Shown here: positions 5,285-13,015 of the stretch, piece by piece
Numbering within the stretch: position 1 is the stretch's first letter
Layout: each line of letters starts with the position of its first letter
NCBI GenBank assembly: GCA_021813645.1
Contig: JAKAJW010000037.1
Span: 1 to 16,260, forward strand
Reading direction: 5' to 3'
Source of the DNA: Pseudomonadota bacterium
GTDB taxonomy: Bacteria > Pseudomonadota > Alphaproteobacteria > Rhodobacterales > Rhodobacteraceae
DNA: 16,260 nucleotides
The notes under the pieces: model-generated
Databases searched by the model: none
Told to the model about the DNA's origin: nothing
Seen by the model: the letters and a program-made list of their open reading frames with translations, nothing else
Translations under genes and position numbers: made by a program

Positions 5285-7303
5285 TCAAAGCAGCGATTTC
5301 ACCAGGGCGGCGGTCGCCTCGGCGGTGATCCCGAACTCCTGGTAGAGCCGCTCCGCCGGGGCCGAGGCGCCAAAGCTCGCCATGCCGACAAAGCCGGCCT
5401 TGGCCTCGCGGCCACGCTCGCCAAGCAGCCAGCGGTCCCACCCCAGGCGCGCCGCCGCCTCGATGCCGACCCGTACCGGACCGGCCGGCAGGACCTTCTT
5501 GCGATAGGCCTCGGGCTGGGCGGCGAACAGCTCCATGCAGGGCATCGAGACGACGCGGGTGCCGATCCCTTCGGCTTCCAGTAGCGCCCGGGCCTTCAGC
5601 GCCACCTCGATTTCCGACCCGGTCGCGATCAGGATCGCCTGCCGCTTGCCGGTCGCCTCGGCCAGGACATAGGCGCCCTGGGCGGTGAGGTTCTTGTTGC
5701 TGTGCTCGGTCCGCACGGTCGGCAGGTTCTGGCGCGACAGCGCCATGACCGAGGGCGTCGAACCGGTCGAGAGAGCGATTTCCCAGGCCTCCGCGGTTTC
5801 GACGGTGTCGGCCGGGCGGAACACATAGGTGTTCGGCGTAGCCCGGCAGATCGCCAGATGCTCGACCGGCTGGTGGGTCGGGCCGTCCTCGCCGAGGCCG
5901 ATCGAGTCATGCGTCATGACATAGACCGTCGGCACCCCCATCAGCGCCGAAAGCCGCATCGCGCCGCGGGCGTAGTCGGTGAAGCAGAGGAAGGTGCCGC
6001 CATAGGGACGGATGCCGCCATGCAGCACCATGCCGTTCATCGCGGCGGCCATGCCGTGTTCGCGGATGCCGTAATGGAGGTAGCGGCCCTTGCGGTTCTC
6101 CGGATCGAAGATGCCCAGATCGCCGGTCTTGGTGTTGTTGGAGCCGGTGAGGTCGGCCGAGCCGCCCATCGTCTCGGGCATCGCCGGGTTGACCACCTCG
6201 AGCACCATTTCCGAGGATTTGCGGGTGGCGACCTTGGGCTTGGCTTCGCTGATTTGCTTCTTCAGCGCGCGGATGACACCGGTGAGCTTCTTGGGCGCCT
6301 CGCGCCGCATCACTCGCTGGAACTCTTCGCGCCGCGCCGCCGAAAGATCGTCGAGCCGGGCCAGCCATTCGGCGCGGGCCTGAGCGCCGCGGCGCCCGAT
6401 CGCCTCCCATTCCGCCTTGATGTCGGCGGGGATAACGAAGGGCGGGTAGTCCCAGCCGTAGATCTCACGCACCTTGGCGATCTCTTCATTGCCGAGCGGC
6501 GAGCCATGGGCGCCGGCCGTGTCCTGCTTCTTCGGCGCGCCGAAGCCGATATGGGTCTTGCAGTCAACCAGGACCGGCCTGGAGGACGCCTTGGCAGCCG
6601 TCAGGGCGCGGTCGATGTCGTCCGGGTCGTGGCCGTCGCAGGCCAGCACCGTCCAGCCGGCGGCGGCAAAGCGTGCATGCTGATCCGTCAGGTCGGACAG
6701 GCTGATCTTGCCGTCGATCGAGATGCCGTTGTTGTCCCACAGCACGATCAGCTTCGAAAGCTGCTGACGGCCGGCGAGGCCGATGGCCTCGTGGCTGATC
6801 CCTTCCATCAGGCAGCCGTCGCCGGCGATCACCCAGGTGTAGTGGTCGACCACTTTGCGGCCGAAACGGGCCCGCAGCGCCTCTTCGGCGATGGCGAAGC
6901 CGACCGAATTGGAGATCCCCTGGCCGAGCGGGCCGGTCGTGGTCTCGATCCCCTTGGCATGGCCATATTCCGGGTGGCCGGCCGTTTTGGCGCCCCATTG
7001 CCGGAAATTGCGGATCTCGTCGATCGTCATCCCCGGGTAGCCGGTCAGGTGGAGCAGGCCGTAGAGCAGCATCGAGCCGTGCCCGGCCGACAGGATGAAC
7101 CGGTCGCGATCCGCCCAATCGGGGTCGGCGGCATCGAATTTCATGTGTTTGGCAAACAGCACCGTCGCCACATCGGCCATGCCCATCGGCATGCCCGGGT
7201 GGCCGGAGTTCGCGGCCTGCACGGCATCGATGGCGAGCATCCGCAGCGCCGAGGCGCGCCGCCAGTGTTCGGGATGGGTGTTCCGCAGGGTGGCGATATC
7301 CAA
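5285..7303 (-). CDS. tkt: Transketolase
   Basis: A 672-residue thiamine-diphosphate enzyme moving two-carbon ketol units between sugar phosphates in the pentose phosphate pathway; it also makes erythrose-4-phosphate for aromatic amino acids. Seen in order: SGHPGMPMGMADV with His35, SAGHGSMLLYGLLHLTGY (72-89), GPLGQGISNSVG (124-135), the cofactor motif GDGCLMEG (161-168) ending at NN191-192, and later THDSIGLGEDGPTHQPVEHL in the pyrimidine domain. Length is normal. The start is an unusual TTG at 7303, but AGGAGGAG seven bases upstream supports it, and the next in-frame ATG is well inside the conserved N-terminus. A likely promoter (TTGATC, 16 bases, TATCAG) lies at 7377-7404. It heads the tkt-small protein-gap run and is divergent from zauP-zapA. 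Confidence 0.96.
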   Translation of the reverse strand: MDIATLRNTHPEHWRRASALRMLAIDAVQAANSGHPGMPMGMADVATVLFAKHMKFDAADPDWADRDRFILSAGHGSMLLYGLLHLTGYPGMTIDEIRNFRQWGAKTAGHPEYGHAKGIETTTGPLGQGISNSVGFAIAEEALRARFGRKVVDHYTWVIAGDGCLMEGISHEAIGLAGRQQLSKLIVLWDNNGISIDGKISLSDLTDQHARFAAAGWTVLACDGHDPDDIDRALTAAKASSRPVLVDCKTHIGFGAPKKQDTAGAHGSPLGNEEIAKVREIYGWDYPPFVIPADIKAEWEAIGRRGAQARAEWLARLDDLSAARREEFQRVMRREAPKKLTGVIRALKKQISEAKPKVATRKSSEMVLEVVNPAMPETMGGSADLTGSNNTKTGDLGIFDPENRKGRYLHYGIREHGMAAAMNGMVLHGGIRPYGGTFLCFTDYARGAMRLSALMGVPTVYVMTHDSIGLGEDGPTHQPVEHLAICRATPNTYVFRPADTVETAEAWEIALSTGSTPSVMALSRQNLPTVRTEHSNKNLTAQGAYVLAEATGKRQAILIATGSEIEVALKARALLEAEGIGTRVVSMPCMELFAAQPEAYRKKVLPAGPVRVGIEAAARLGWDRWLLGERGREAKAGFVGMASFGASAPAERLYQEFGITAEATAALVKSLL

Positions 7304-7376
7304 GGTCCGTCTCCTCCTCTGGGTTGCGCCCGTGCTCCGGCAACCGGTTCAGGCCCTGTTCGCTGGCCTTCGTGCC

Positions 7377-7404
7377 CTGATACCAGCCTTTGGCGCCAGA
7401 TCAA
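7377..7404 (-). promoter_or_regulatory. Candidate sigma-70 promoter of tkt
   Basis: On the minus strand, TTGATC (7404-7399), a 16-base spacer and TATCAG (7382-7377) make a reasonable housekeeping promoter. The predicted RNA start near 7370 gives a leader of about 66 bases before the TTG codon. It is the best pair seen in the 245-bp tkt/zauP spacer; no equally good promoter was recognised for zauP. Confidence 0.42.
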
Positions 7405-7548
7405 GCGCACCAGCGCCGCACCCCTGGACCTCGCGCGGGATTGTAGGGAGAAATGGGCGGGCGGTTCGGTTTATCATCGGGTCGAGGCCCGGCCGGCGCG
7501 ATTCGGCCGCAGAAGCGAATACGCCGGGCAGTGAGAAGGACGAGGCGG

Positions 7549-8028
7549 ATGGACGACTTACAGGATTACACGCGCCGGATTTCCCAGGCGCTCGACCGGC
7601 TGGCCGCCGGCATCGAGGCGCTCGATGGCATGGCCTTGTCCTACCCGCAGTCCGAGCCCGTCGCGCTTGGCGAGGATCCGGAGAAGCTTGAACTGGCCGA
7701 GGCGCTGGCCGCCGAGCGCGACGCCAATGCCCAGCTTGCCGAGCGGGTCCGGGCGTTGCACGAAAAGCAGGCGAGCAGCGTCGCGCCGCTCGAGGCGCGG
7801 CTGGCCGAGTTGACCGTTCAGGTCGACGAACTGTCGCTGGAGTTGCAGAAGCAGAAGGCGACCAATGTGCAGCTGCGCGAGAGCCTGCGGGCCGAGCGCG
7901 AAAGCGTCGCGGGGGCCGGGACGGAAGAATTGGTCGCGTTGAAGGCGGCCCGGGCGGCCGAATTGGCCGAGCTCGACAGCATCCTGGCCGAGCTGAAGCC
8001 GCTGATCGGGGAGGGGAGCGATGCCTGA
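7549..8028 (+). CDS. zauP: Coiled-coil protein upstream of ZapA, ZauP-like
   Basis: A 159-residue, charged, Ala/Glu/Leu-rich protein with almost continuous heptad character from about residue 45 to 150 (EKLELAEALAAERDANAQLAERV, LEARLAELTVQVDELSLELQ, ELAELDSILAELK) and no Cys. It overlaps zapA by 8 bases. In Caulobacter the gene before zapA encodes ZauP, a coiled-coil partner of ZapA that tightens the FtsZ ring; position, size and coiled-coil content match, so the same role is inferred. ATG at 7549 has AAGGA eight bases upstream and begins MDDLQDYTRRISQALDRL. A longer frame from 7453 adds an Arg/Gly-rich stretch that looks like translated leader. Coiled coils resemble one another, so the identification rests mainly on context. 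Confidence 0.72.
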   Translation: MDDLQDYTRRISQALDRLAAGIEALDGMALSYPQSEPVALGEDPEKLELAEALAAERDANAQLAERVRALHEKQASSVAPLEARLAELTVQVDELSLELQKQKATNVQLRESLRAERESVAGAGTEELVALKAARAAELAELDSILAELKPLIGEGSDA

Positions 8029-8425
8029 GGTCACCATCACCATCGGCGGACGCAACTTCGAAGTGGCCTGCCAGGGCGGCGAGGAACATTTCCTGCGGTC
8101 TGCCGCTAAGCTGTTGGATTCAGAGGCGAAAACGCTGGTCGAGCAGATCGGGAGAATGCCGGAGGCGCGGATGCTTCTGATGGCTGGGCTGATGCTGGCC
8201 GACCGGCTGGCCGGCACCGAGGACCAGATGCGGGCGCAGGGTGCCAAGCTGTCGCGGCTGGAGGCGGAGCTGGCCGATCTGCGCGCCCGGCCGGCGCCGG
8301 AGCCGGCACGCATCGAGGTGCCGGTGCTGCCGCGGGCGGTTACCGAGACGTTGGCCGAGATGGCGGCGCGCACCGAGGCGCTCGCCGCCGCCTTGTCGGA
8401 ACGGTTGCCGGCGCCGCCGGCCTGA
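8021..8425 (+). CDS. zapA: Cell division protein ZapA
   Basis: A 134-residue ZapA-family protein, which binds FtsZ in the cytoplasm and promotes bundling of filaments in the division ring. The N-terminal globular part shows the family pattern VTITIGGRNFEVACQGGEE followed by the LRSAAKLLDSEAKTL helix. Residues 45-95 form the long helix (LLMAGLMLADRLAGTEDQM and onward) that tetramerises. A Pro/Ala linker and a final helix follow, making it a little longer than the ~110-residue gammaproteobacterial protein. ATG at 8021 overlaps zauP by 8 bases and has a GAGGGGAG site within it, so the two are translationally coupled. It ends four bases before the convergent grxD stop. In many bacteria 6S RNA follows zapA, but there is no room for it here. 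Confidence 0.88.
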   Translation: MPEVTITIGGRNFEVACQGGEEHFLRSAAKLLDSEAKTLVEQIGRMPEARMLLMAGLMLADRLAGTEDQMRAQGAKLSRLEAELADLRARPAPEPARIEVPVLPRAVTETLAEMAARTEALAAALSERLPAPPA

Positions 8426-8429
8426 CCGC

Positions 8430-8789
8430 TCAGCCGTTGGCTTCGCGGATCTTGTCGGCGGCTTCCTTGTTGTAGCTGACGCCCTTGGCGTCGAACAACT
8501 GGTCGAGTTCGCCCGACAGTGTCATCTCGGTGATGATGTCGCAGCCGCCGACGAACTCGCCCTTCACATAGAGCTGCGGGATCGTCGGCCAATCCGAGAA
8601 GTCCTTGATTCCCTGGCGAATTTCAGGATCCGCCAGGACGTTCACGTCGGCGAATTCGACGCCCATGTAGTTTAGCACCCCGGCCACCCGGCTGGAGAAG
8701 CCGCATTGCGGCATCATCTTGGTGCCTTTCATGAACAGCACCACGTCATTCGTCTCGATGGTCTCGCGGATGGTGTCCTGCGCGCTCAT
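8430..8789 (-). CDS. grxD: Monothiol CGFS glutaredoxin
   Basis: A 119-residue cytosolic monothiol glutaredoxin. The family binds a [2Fe-2S] cluster with glutathione and delivers it to targets, and it works with BolA in iron sensing. Visible are Lys21 (FMKGTK), the active-site CGFS at 29-32, TIPQLYVKGEFVGGCD at 69-84 (cis-Pro glutathione site and GGCD), and the usual C-terminal helix. ATG at 8789 is preceded by AAAGG seven bases away; an in-frame TTG at 8807 lies upstream of that site and is rejected. bolA is just upstream on the same strand, 53 bp away, with a small hairpin between. The pairing of a CGFS glutaredoxin with BolA strongly supports a joint function. Confidence 0.94.
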   Translation of the reverse strand: MSAQDTIRETIETNDVVLFMKGTKMMPQCGFSSRVAGVLNYMGVEFADVNVLADPEIRQGIKDFSDWPTIPQLYVKGEFVGGCDIITEMTLSGELDQLFDAKGVSYNKEAADKIREANG

Positions 8790-8807
8790 TTTGGAGCCTT
8801 TCTGCAA

Positions 8808-8824
8808 GGGCGGCAGCGCCGCCC
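8808..8824 (-). other. Hairpin between bolA and grxD
   Basis: GGGCGGC and GCCGCCC (8808-8814 with 8818-8824) form a 7-bp stem with a three-base loop in the 53-bp bolA-grxD spacer, just before the grxD ribosome binding site. No U-run; it may modulate the relative output of the two genes or stabilise the bolA 3' end. Confidence 0.35.
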
Positions 8825-8842
8825 GGGGTCATGTCCTGCCGG

Positions 8843-9085
8843 TCACTCCGGCGCTTTGGTGGTCAGCGCGAGCGCGTGCAGCTCGCCGTTCGGTCCGTCC
8901 ATCTTGCCCTTAAGACTTTGATAAACGGCCCTTTGCTGTTGCACGCGGTTGAGGCCGCGGAAGCTTTCGTCGATCACCTCCGCCGCCCAGTGGTTGCCGT
9001 CTCCGGCAAGGTCGGTGATGGTGATCCGCGCCTTCGGGAAGGCCTCGCGGATCAGTTTCTCGATGTCTTGGGCTTCCATCGCCAT
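8843..9085 (-). CDS. bolA: BolA-family protein, Grx4 partner
   Basis: An 80-residue BolA protein: ARITITDLAGDGNHWAAEV (19-37, with His32), FRGLNRVQQQRAVYQSL (42-58) and GELHALALTTKAPE at the C-terminus with the conserved His70. BolA proteins bind the [2Fe-2S] cluster of CGFS glutaredoxins and, in alphaproteobacteria and yeast, take part in iron-status signalling. ATG at 9085 is used, beginning MAMEAQDIEKL; a second ATG at 9079 is equally possible, since the only upstream purine tract (AAAGGA) is 12 bases from the first. The frame stays open further upstream but reads through promoter-like DNA. purL lies upstream on the same strand, but the 316-bp gap with its palindrome and repeats suggests that bolA-grxD has its own promoter. 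Confidence 0.9.
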   Translation of the reverse strand: MAMEAQDIEKLIREAFPKARITITDLAGDGNHWAAEVIDESFRGLNRVQQQRAVYQSLKGKMDGPNGELHALALTTKAPE

Positions 9086-9167
9086 GGGGCGTTCGGGTCC
9101 TTTCGCTCGCTTCGGGGCGAATCTATTCCGCCCCCCCGCGGGCCGCAAGGGCGCGGCCGGGGCCGGG

Positions 9168-9189
9168 TGCAAAAATGCCGCATTTTGCA
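9168..9189. promoter_or_regulatory. AT-rich palindrome upstream of bolA
   Basis: TGCAAAA (9168-9174) and TTTTGCA (9183-9189) are perfect arms around eight bases. Overlapping them, AAAATGC-C-GCATTTT (9172-9186) is a perfect 15-bp palindrome with a one-base centre. This is the expected look of a dimeric regulator site. Several alphaproteobacterial metal regulators of the Fur family use TGCA-type dyads, but no specific regulator is claimed. Confidence 0.45.
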
Positions 9190-9298
9190 TGTATCGTTTT
9201 TGCCGGGCGCCGGGGTTAACGAAACCCTAGTGCGGCGACCCGGCGGCCCGCCGAAACTGCGGCATTGCGGGCCAAGTGTCGGAAAGAACCGGGAAATC

Positions 9299-9354
9299 CC
9301 GATACCGATTTCGCACCGATTTCGCACCGATTTGACACCGACGTTGTGCCGATG
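9299..9354. repeat. 11-bp tandem repeat upstream of bolA
   Basis: Units start with CCGA at 9305, 9316, 9327, 9338 and 9349, exactly 11 bases apart, with a shorter CCGATA at 9299. The first two units are identical (CCGATTTCGCA), the third reads CCGATTTGACA and the fourth CCGACGTTGTG. An 11-bp period is close to one DNA turn, so repeated sites would lie on one face of the helix. It is non-coding, 214-269 bases before the bolA start and just after purL. Confidence 0.6.
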
Positions 9355-9355
9355 T

Positions 9356-9390
9356 CCGGGCGGGCCGCCAGCCGACAACCCGCCGCCCGG
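9356..9390 (-). terminator. Inverted repeat after purL, possible terminator
   Basis: CCGGGCGG (9356-9363) and CCGCCCGG (9383-9390) are perfect 8-bp arms around 19 bases, beginning 12 bases past the purL stop on the minus strand. The loop is long and no U-run follows, so this is a modest candidate. Confidence 0.35.
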
Positions 9391-9401
9391 CAACTCGTCG
9401 T

Positions 9402-11561
<2,160 letters not shown>

Positions 11562-11569
11562 CTGCCTCT

Positions 11570-11603
11570 CCCGCCGGTGAATGGCTGCCTTTTAGGCGGC
11601 GGG
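11570..11603 (-). promoter_or_regulatory. Leader stem that could cover the purL ribosome binding site
   Basis: On the minus strand CCCGCCG (11603-11597) can pair with CGGCGGG (11576-11570) across a 20-base loop that holds its own small stem, GCCT-AAA-AGGC. The last three G of the right arm are the start of the GGGAGAGG ribosome binding site of purL. A switch is possible, but no purine riboswitch core was recognised and GC-rich leaders often show such pairings. Confidence 0.25.
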
Positions 11604-11785
11604 TCGGGGCGAGGGAAGGGCCAATCTGGCTGGGGGCCGGCGGCAAGGTGGCCGGCAGGCGTCGCGCGGCGGTTTCCGGCGCGCGTTTGCAGCCGCGCGG
11701 GCGGGCTCTGGATCCGGCGGCCGCCAATGGATCGGGCAGAGCGCTGCCGCGCTGCGGCAATTTCGGGCAAACCGCGGTATGGGCG

Positions 11786-11812
11786 AAAAAAAAGGCCGAG
11801 CAAAGCTCGGCC
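11786..11812 (-). terminator. Intrinsic terminator with eight U
   Basis: On the minus strand GGCCGAGC, loop TTT, GCTCGGCC is a perfect 8-bp stem followed directly by eight T. This is the only textbook Rho-independent terminator in the window. It lies 152 bases after the LsrB-like stop and about 220 bases before purL, so it ends either a long 3' untranslated region or the small RNA proposed at 11786-11865. Confidence 0.92.
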
Positions 11813-11865
11813 CAAGTCCAACAGGGAGGTAGAAGGCTGCGAGACAGTGTCAATCACATCCTTCT
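11786..11865 (-). ncRNA. Candidate ~80-nt small RNA with a CCUCCC single-stranded segment
   Basis: A promoter-like pair (TTGATC, 17 bases, TATCTG) predicts a transcript start at A11865, seven bases after the -10. From exactly that base the RNA would fold AGAAGG (11865-11860) with CCTTCT (11836-11831), containing an inner GACA/TGTC stem. A single-stranded stretch with ACCTCCC (around 11824-11830) follows, and then the intrinsic terminator. Stem, open C-rich seed, terminator is the plan of many trans-acting bacterial small RNAs; Rhodobacter has stress RNAs with CCUCC anti-ribosome-binding-site motifs. There is no start codon with a ribosome binding site inside it. The alternative is the processed 3' end of the LsrB-like mRNA. 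No known family was recognised. Confidence 0.5.
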
Positions 11866-11871
11866 GCGGTG

Positions 11872-11900
11872 CAGATAGGGTGGCTCTGCCCATCGATCAA
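11872..11900 (-). promoter_or_regulatory. Promoter-like pair for the small RNA candidate
   Basis: On the minus strand TTGATC (11900-11895), a 17-base spacer and TATCTG (11877-11872). Both hexamers are partial matches to the sigma-70 consensus, with ideal spacing. The inferred start falls on the first base of the 5' hairpin at 11865, an independent agreement that raises confidence. Confidence 0.45.
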
Positions 11901-11932
11901 GGGAAATGGTGCCGCAGGTGCGGTATGTCTGT

Positions 11933-11949
11933 TATGCGATTTCCGCATA
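11933..11949. repeat. Palindrome TATGCG-N5-CGCATA just past the LsrB-like stop
   Basis: Perfect 6-bp arms around ATTTC, 15 bases beyond the stop codon of the LysR gene. The core TGCGATTTCCGCA fits the LysR consensus T-N11-A with dyad symmetry. It may be a regulator site or a small 3' hairpin; it has no U-run. Confidence 0.35.
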
Positions 11950-11964
11950 TGTCATGCGCTGGCG

Positions 11965-12861
11965 TCAGGCCGGCTCGTGGCGCTGGCGGTGGGCGATGAT
12001 TTCCTCGGCGACGAATTCGCGGAAGGCTGCGACCCGTTTGGAATGGCGCAGTTCTTCGGGATAGGCGAGGAACACCGGCACCTCGGTCGATTCGACATCG
12101 GGCAGGACGCGGACCAGATGCGGGAAGTCCACCGTCAGGTAGTCCGGCAGCACGCCGATTCCGAGATCCGACAACACCGCCTGCAGCACGCCGAAGTAGT
12201 TGTTCACCGTCAGAGTCGAGGGGATGTCATAGGCCATCAGCGTCTGCACCAGGGCGGCGCCGGCGGCGACCTGCGGCGTGGCCGGGGCCTGGCAGATCAG
12301 CCGGTGGCGCGACAGTTCCTCGAGCCGCTCGGGCATCCCCTTGTCGGCGAGATAGGTGGAGGAGGCATAGAGCCGCATCCGGATGTTCATCAGCCGCTTG
12401 CGGATCAGGTCAGCCTGGGAGGGCTCCTTCATCCGGATCGCCACATCGGCCTCGCGCATCGGCAGGTCGAGCACGCGCTCTTCCAGCATCAGGTCGATCT
12501 TGAGGTCGGGGTATTTGGCGTAGAGCGCCGAGAGCCGCGGGGCGAGCCAGAGCGTGCCGAAACCGGTCGTGGTGGTGACCCGCAATTCGCCGAACACCTC
12601 ATCCTCGGTGTCGCGGATGCGCGCGGCGGCGGCGTCGAGCCGTTTGACCATGGCGGAGGTGGCGTCGAACAGCAATTCGCCCTGCTCGGTGAGAATCAGT
12701 CCGCGGGCATGGCGGTGGAAGAGCGTGGTGTTCAGGCTTTCTTCCAGCGCGCGAATCTGCCGCGACACCGCCGATTGCGACAGATGCAGGGCATCCCCGG
12801 CATGGGTCAGGCTGCCGGCGTCGGCGACCGCATGGAATATTCTGAGCTTGTCCCAATCCAT
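11965..12861 (-). CDS. lsrB: LysR-family regulator, LsrB-like
   Basis: A 298-residue LysR-type regulator. The N-terminal helix-turn-helix, MDWDKLRIFHAVADAGSLTH then LHLSQSAVSRQIRALEESLN, and HARGLILTEQGELLFD match what I recall of LsrB of rhizobia and close relatives across alphaproteobacteria. LsrB is tied to oxidative stress, glutathione and envelope functions. The effector domain starts near residue 90 (GELRVTTTTGFGTLWLAPRL), contains TVNNYFGVLQAVLSDLGIGVLPDYL, and has a single Cys in RLICQAP; LsrB senses redox through cysteines, but whether this Cys corresponds is unknown. In rhizobia the neighbour is trxB; here it is the divergent indolepyruvate oxidoreductase, 154 bp away. The ribosome binding site (TAGAG) is weak. 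The gene symbol is a tentative family assignment. Confidence 0.75.
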   Translation of the reverse strand: MDWDKLRIFHAVADAGSLTHAGDALHLSQSAVSRQIRALEESLNTTLFHRHARGLILTEQGELLFDATSAMVKRLDAAAARIRDTEDEVFGELRVTTTTGFGTLWLAPRLSALYAKYPDLKIDLMLEERVLDLPMREADVAIRMKEPSQADLIRKRLMNIRMRLYASSTYLADKGMPERLEELSRHRLICQAPATPQVAAGAALVQTLMAYDIPSTLTVNNYFGVLQAVLSDLGIGVLPDYLTVDFPHLVRVLPDVESTEVPVFLAYPEELRHSKRVAAFREFVAEEIIAHRQRHEPA

Positions 12862-12960
12862 CAGGCAACTCTATTCATTTTGTCGGACGCTAACATTGCC
12901 GGGGCTTTCCTAGAGCGGATTTCTCGCTTGTAAACGAATTTTTTGAAAGGAGCGACTTTC

Positions 12961-12981
12961 TAGGTCAGTGAATTTGACCTA
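12961..12981. promoter_or_regulatory. Perfect inverted repeat TAGGTCA-N7-TGACCTA before the oxidoreductase
   Basis: Exact 7-bp arms (12961-12967 and 12975-12981) around seven bases, 34 bases before the oxidoreductase start and 99 bases from the LsrB-like start. Its core TCA-N7-TGA also satisfies the LysR T-N11-A pattern. TATCAT at 12980-12985 could be the -10 of the oxidoreductase promoter, which would place the dyad between -35 and -10, a position suited to repression. GntR-type regulators also use such arms, so the binder is not settled. Confidence 0.6.
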
Positions 12982-13015
12982 TCATTGGCCATCATCCGCA
13001 GGGGGGAGACGCGCG

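Larger units (their letters stand above)
9086..9401. other. 316-bp intergenic region between purL and bolA
   Basis: No gene was found. In minus-strand order it contains a purL 3' hairpin (9356-9390), an 11-bp tandem repeat (9299-9354), the short palindrome CGGGAAATCCCG (9290-9301), and an AT-rich palindrome (9168-9189) about 85-105 bases before the bolA start, followed by a GC-rich leader. The AT-rich island stands out from the surrounding GC-rich DNA and is the likeliest site of a bolA promoter or operator. Confidence 0.6.
11562..11964. other. 403-bp intergenic region between the LsrB-like gene and purL
   Basis: No protein gene was found. It holds, in minus-strand order, a palindrome just past the LysR stop (11933-11949), a promoter-like pair (11872-11900), a small RNA candidate with intrinsic terminator (11786-11865), and a GC-rich purL leader (11562-11785) with an inverted repeat next to the ribosome binding site. 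No clear purL promoter was recognised in the leader. Confidence 0.6.

Noticed and set aside
5702..7534. 610-codon open frame on the plus strand opposite tkt
   Set aside because: Same reason: an antisense shadow of transketolase with no domain and low-complexity composition.
7453..7548. N-terminal extension of the ZauP-like protein
   Set aside because: The added residues are Arg/Gly-rich leader translation; AAGGA eight bases before ATG 7549 supports the shorter form.
8405..8430. 6S RNA gene after zapA, as in many bacteria
   Set aside because: Only 4 bp separate zapA from grxD; there is no room.
9299..9354. CRISPR-like array
   Set aside because: Units are 11 bp, contiguous and without spacers; no cas genes are present.
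11820..11860. Plus-strand gene led by GGGAGG at 11824-11829
   Set aside because: No start codon lies at a usable distance, and the same bases are explained by the minus-strand small RNA candidate.
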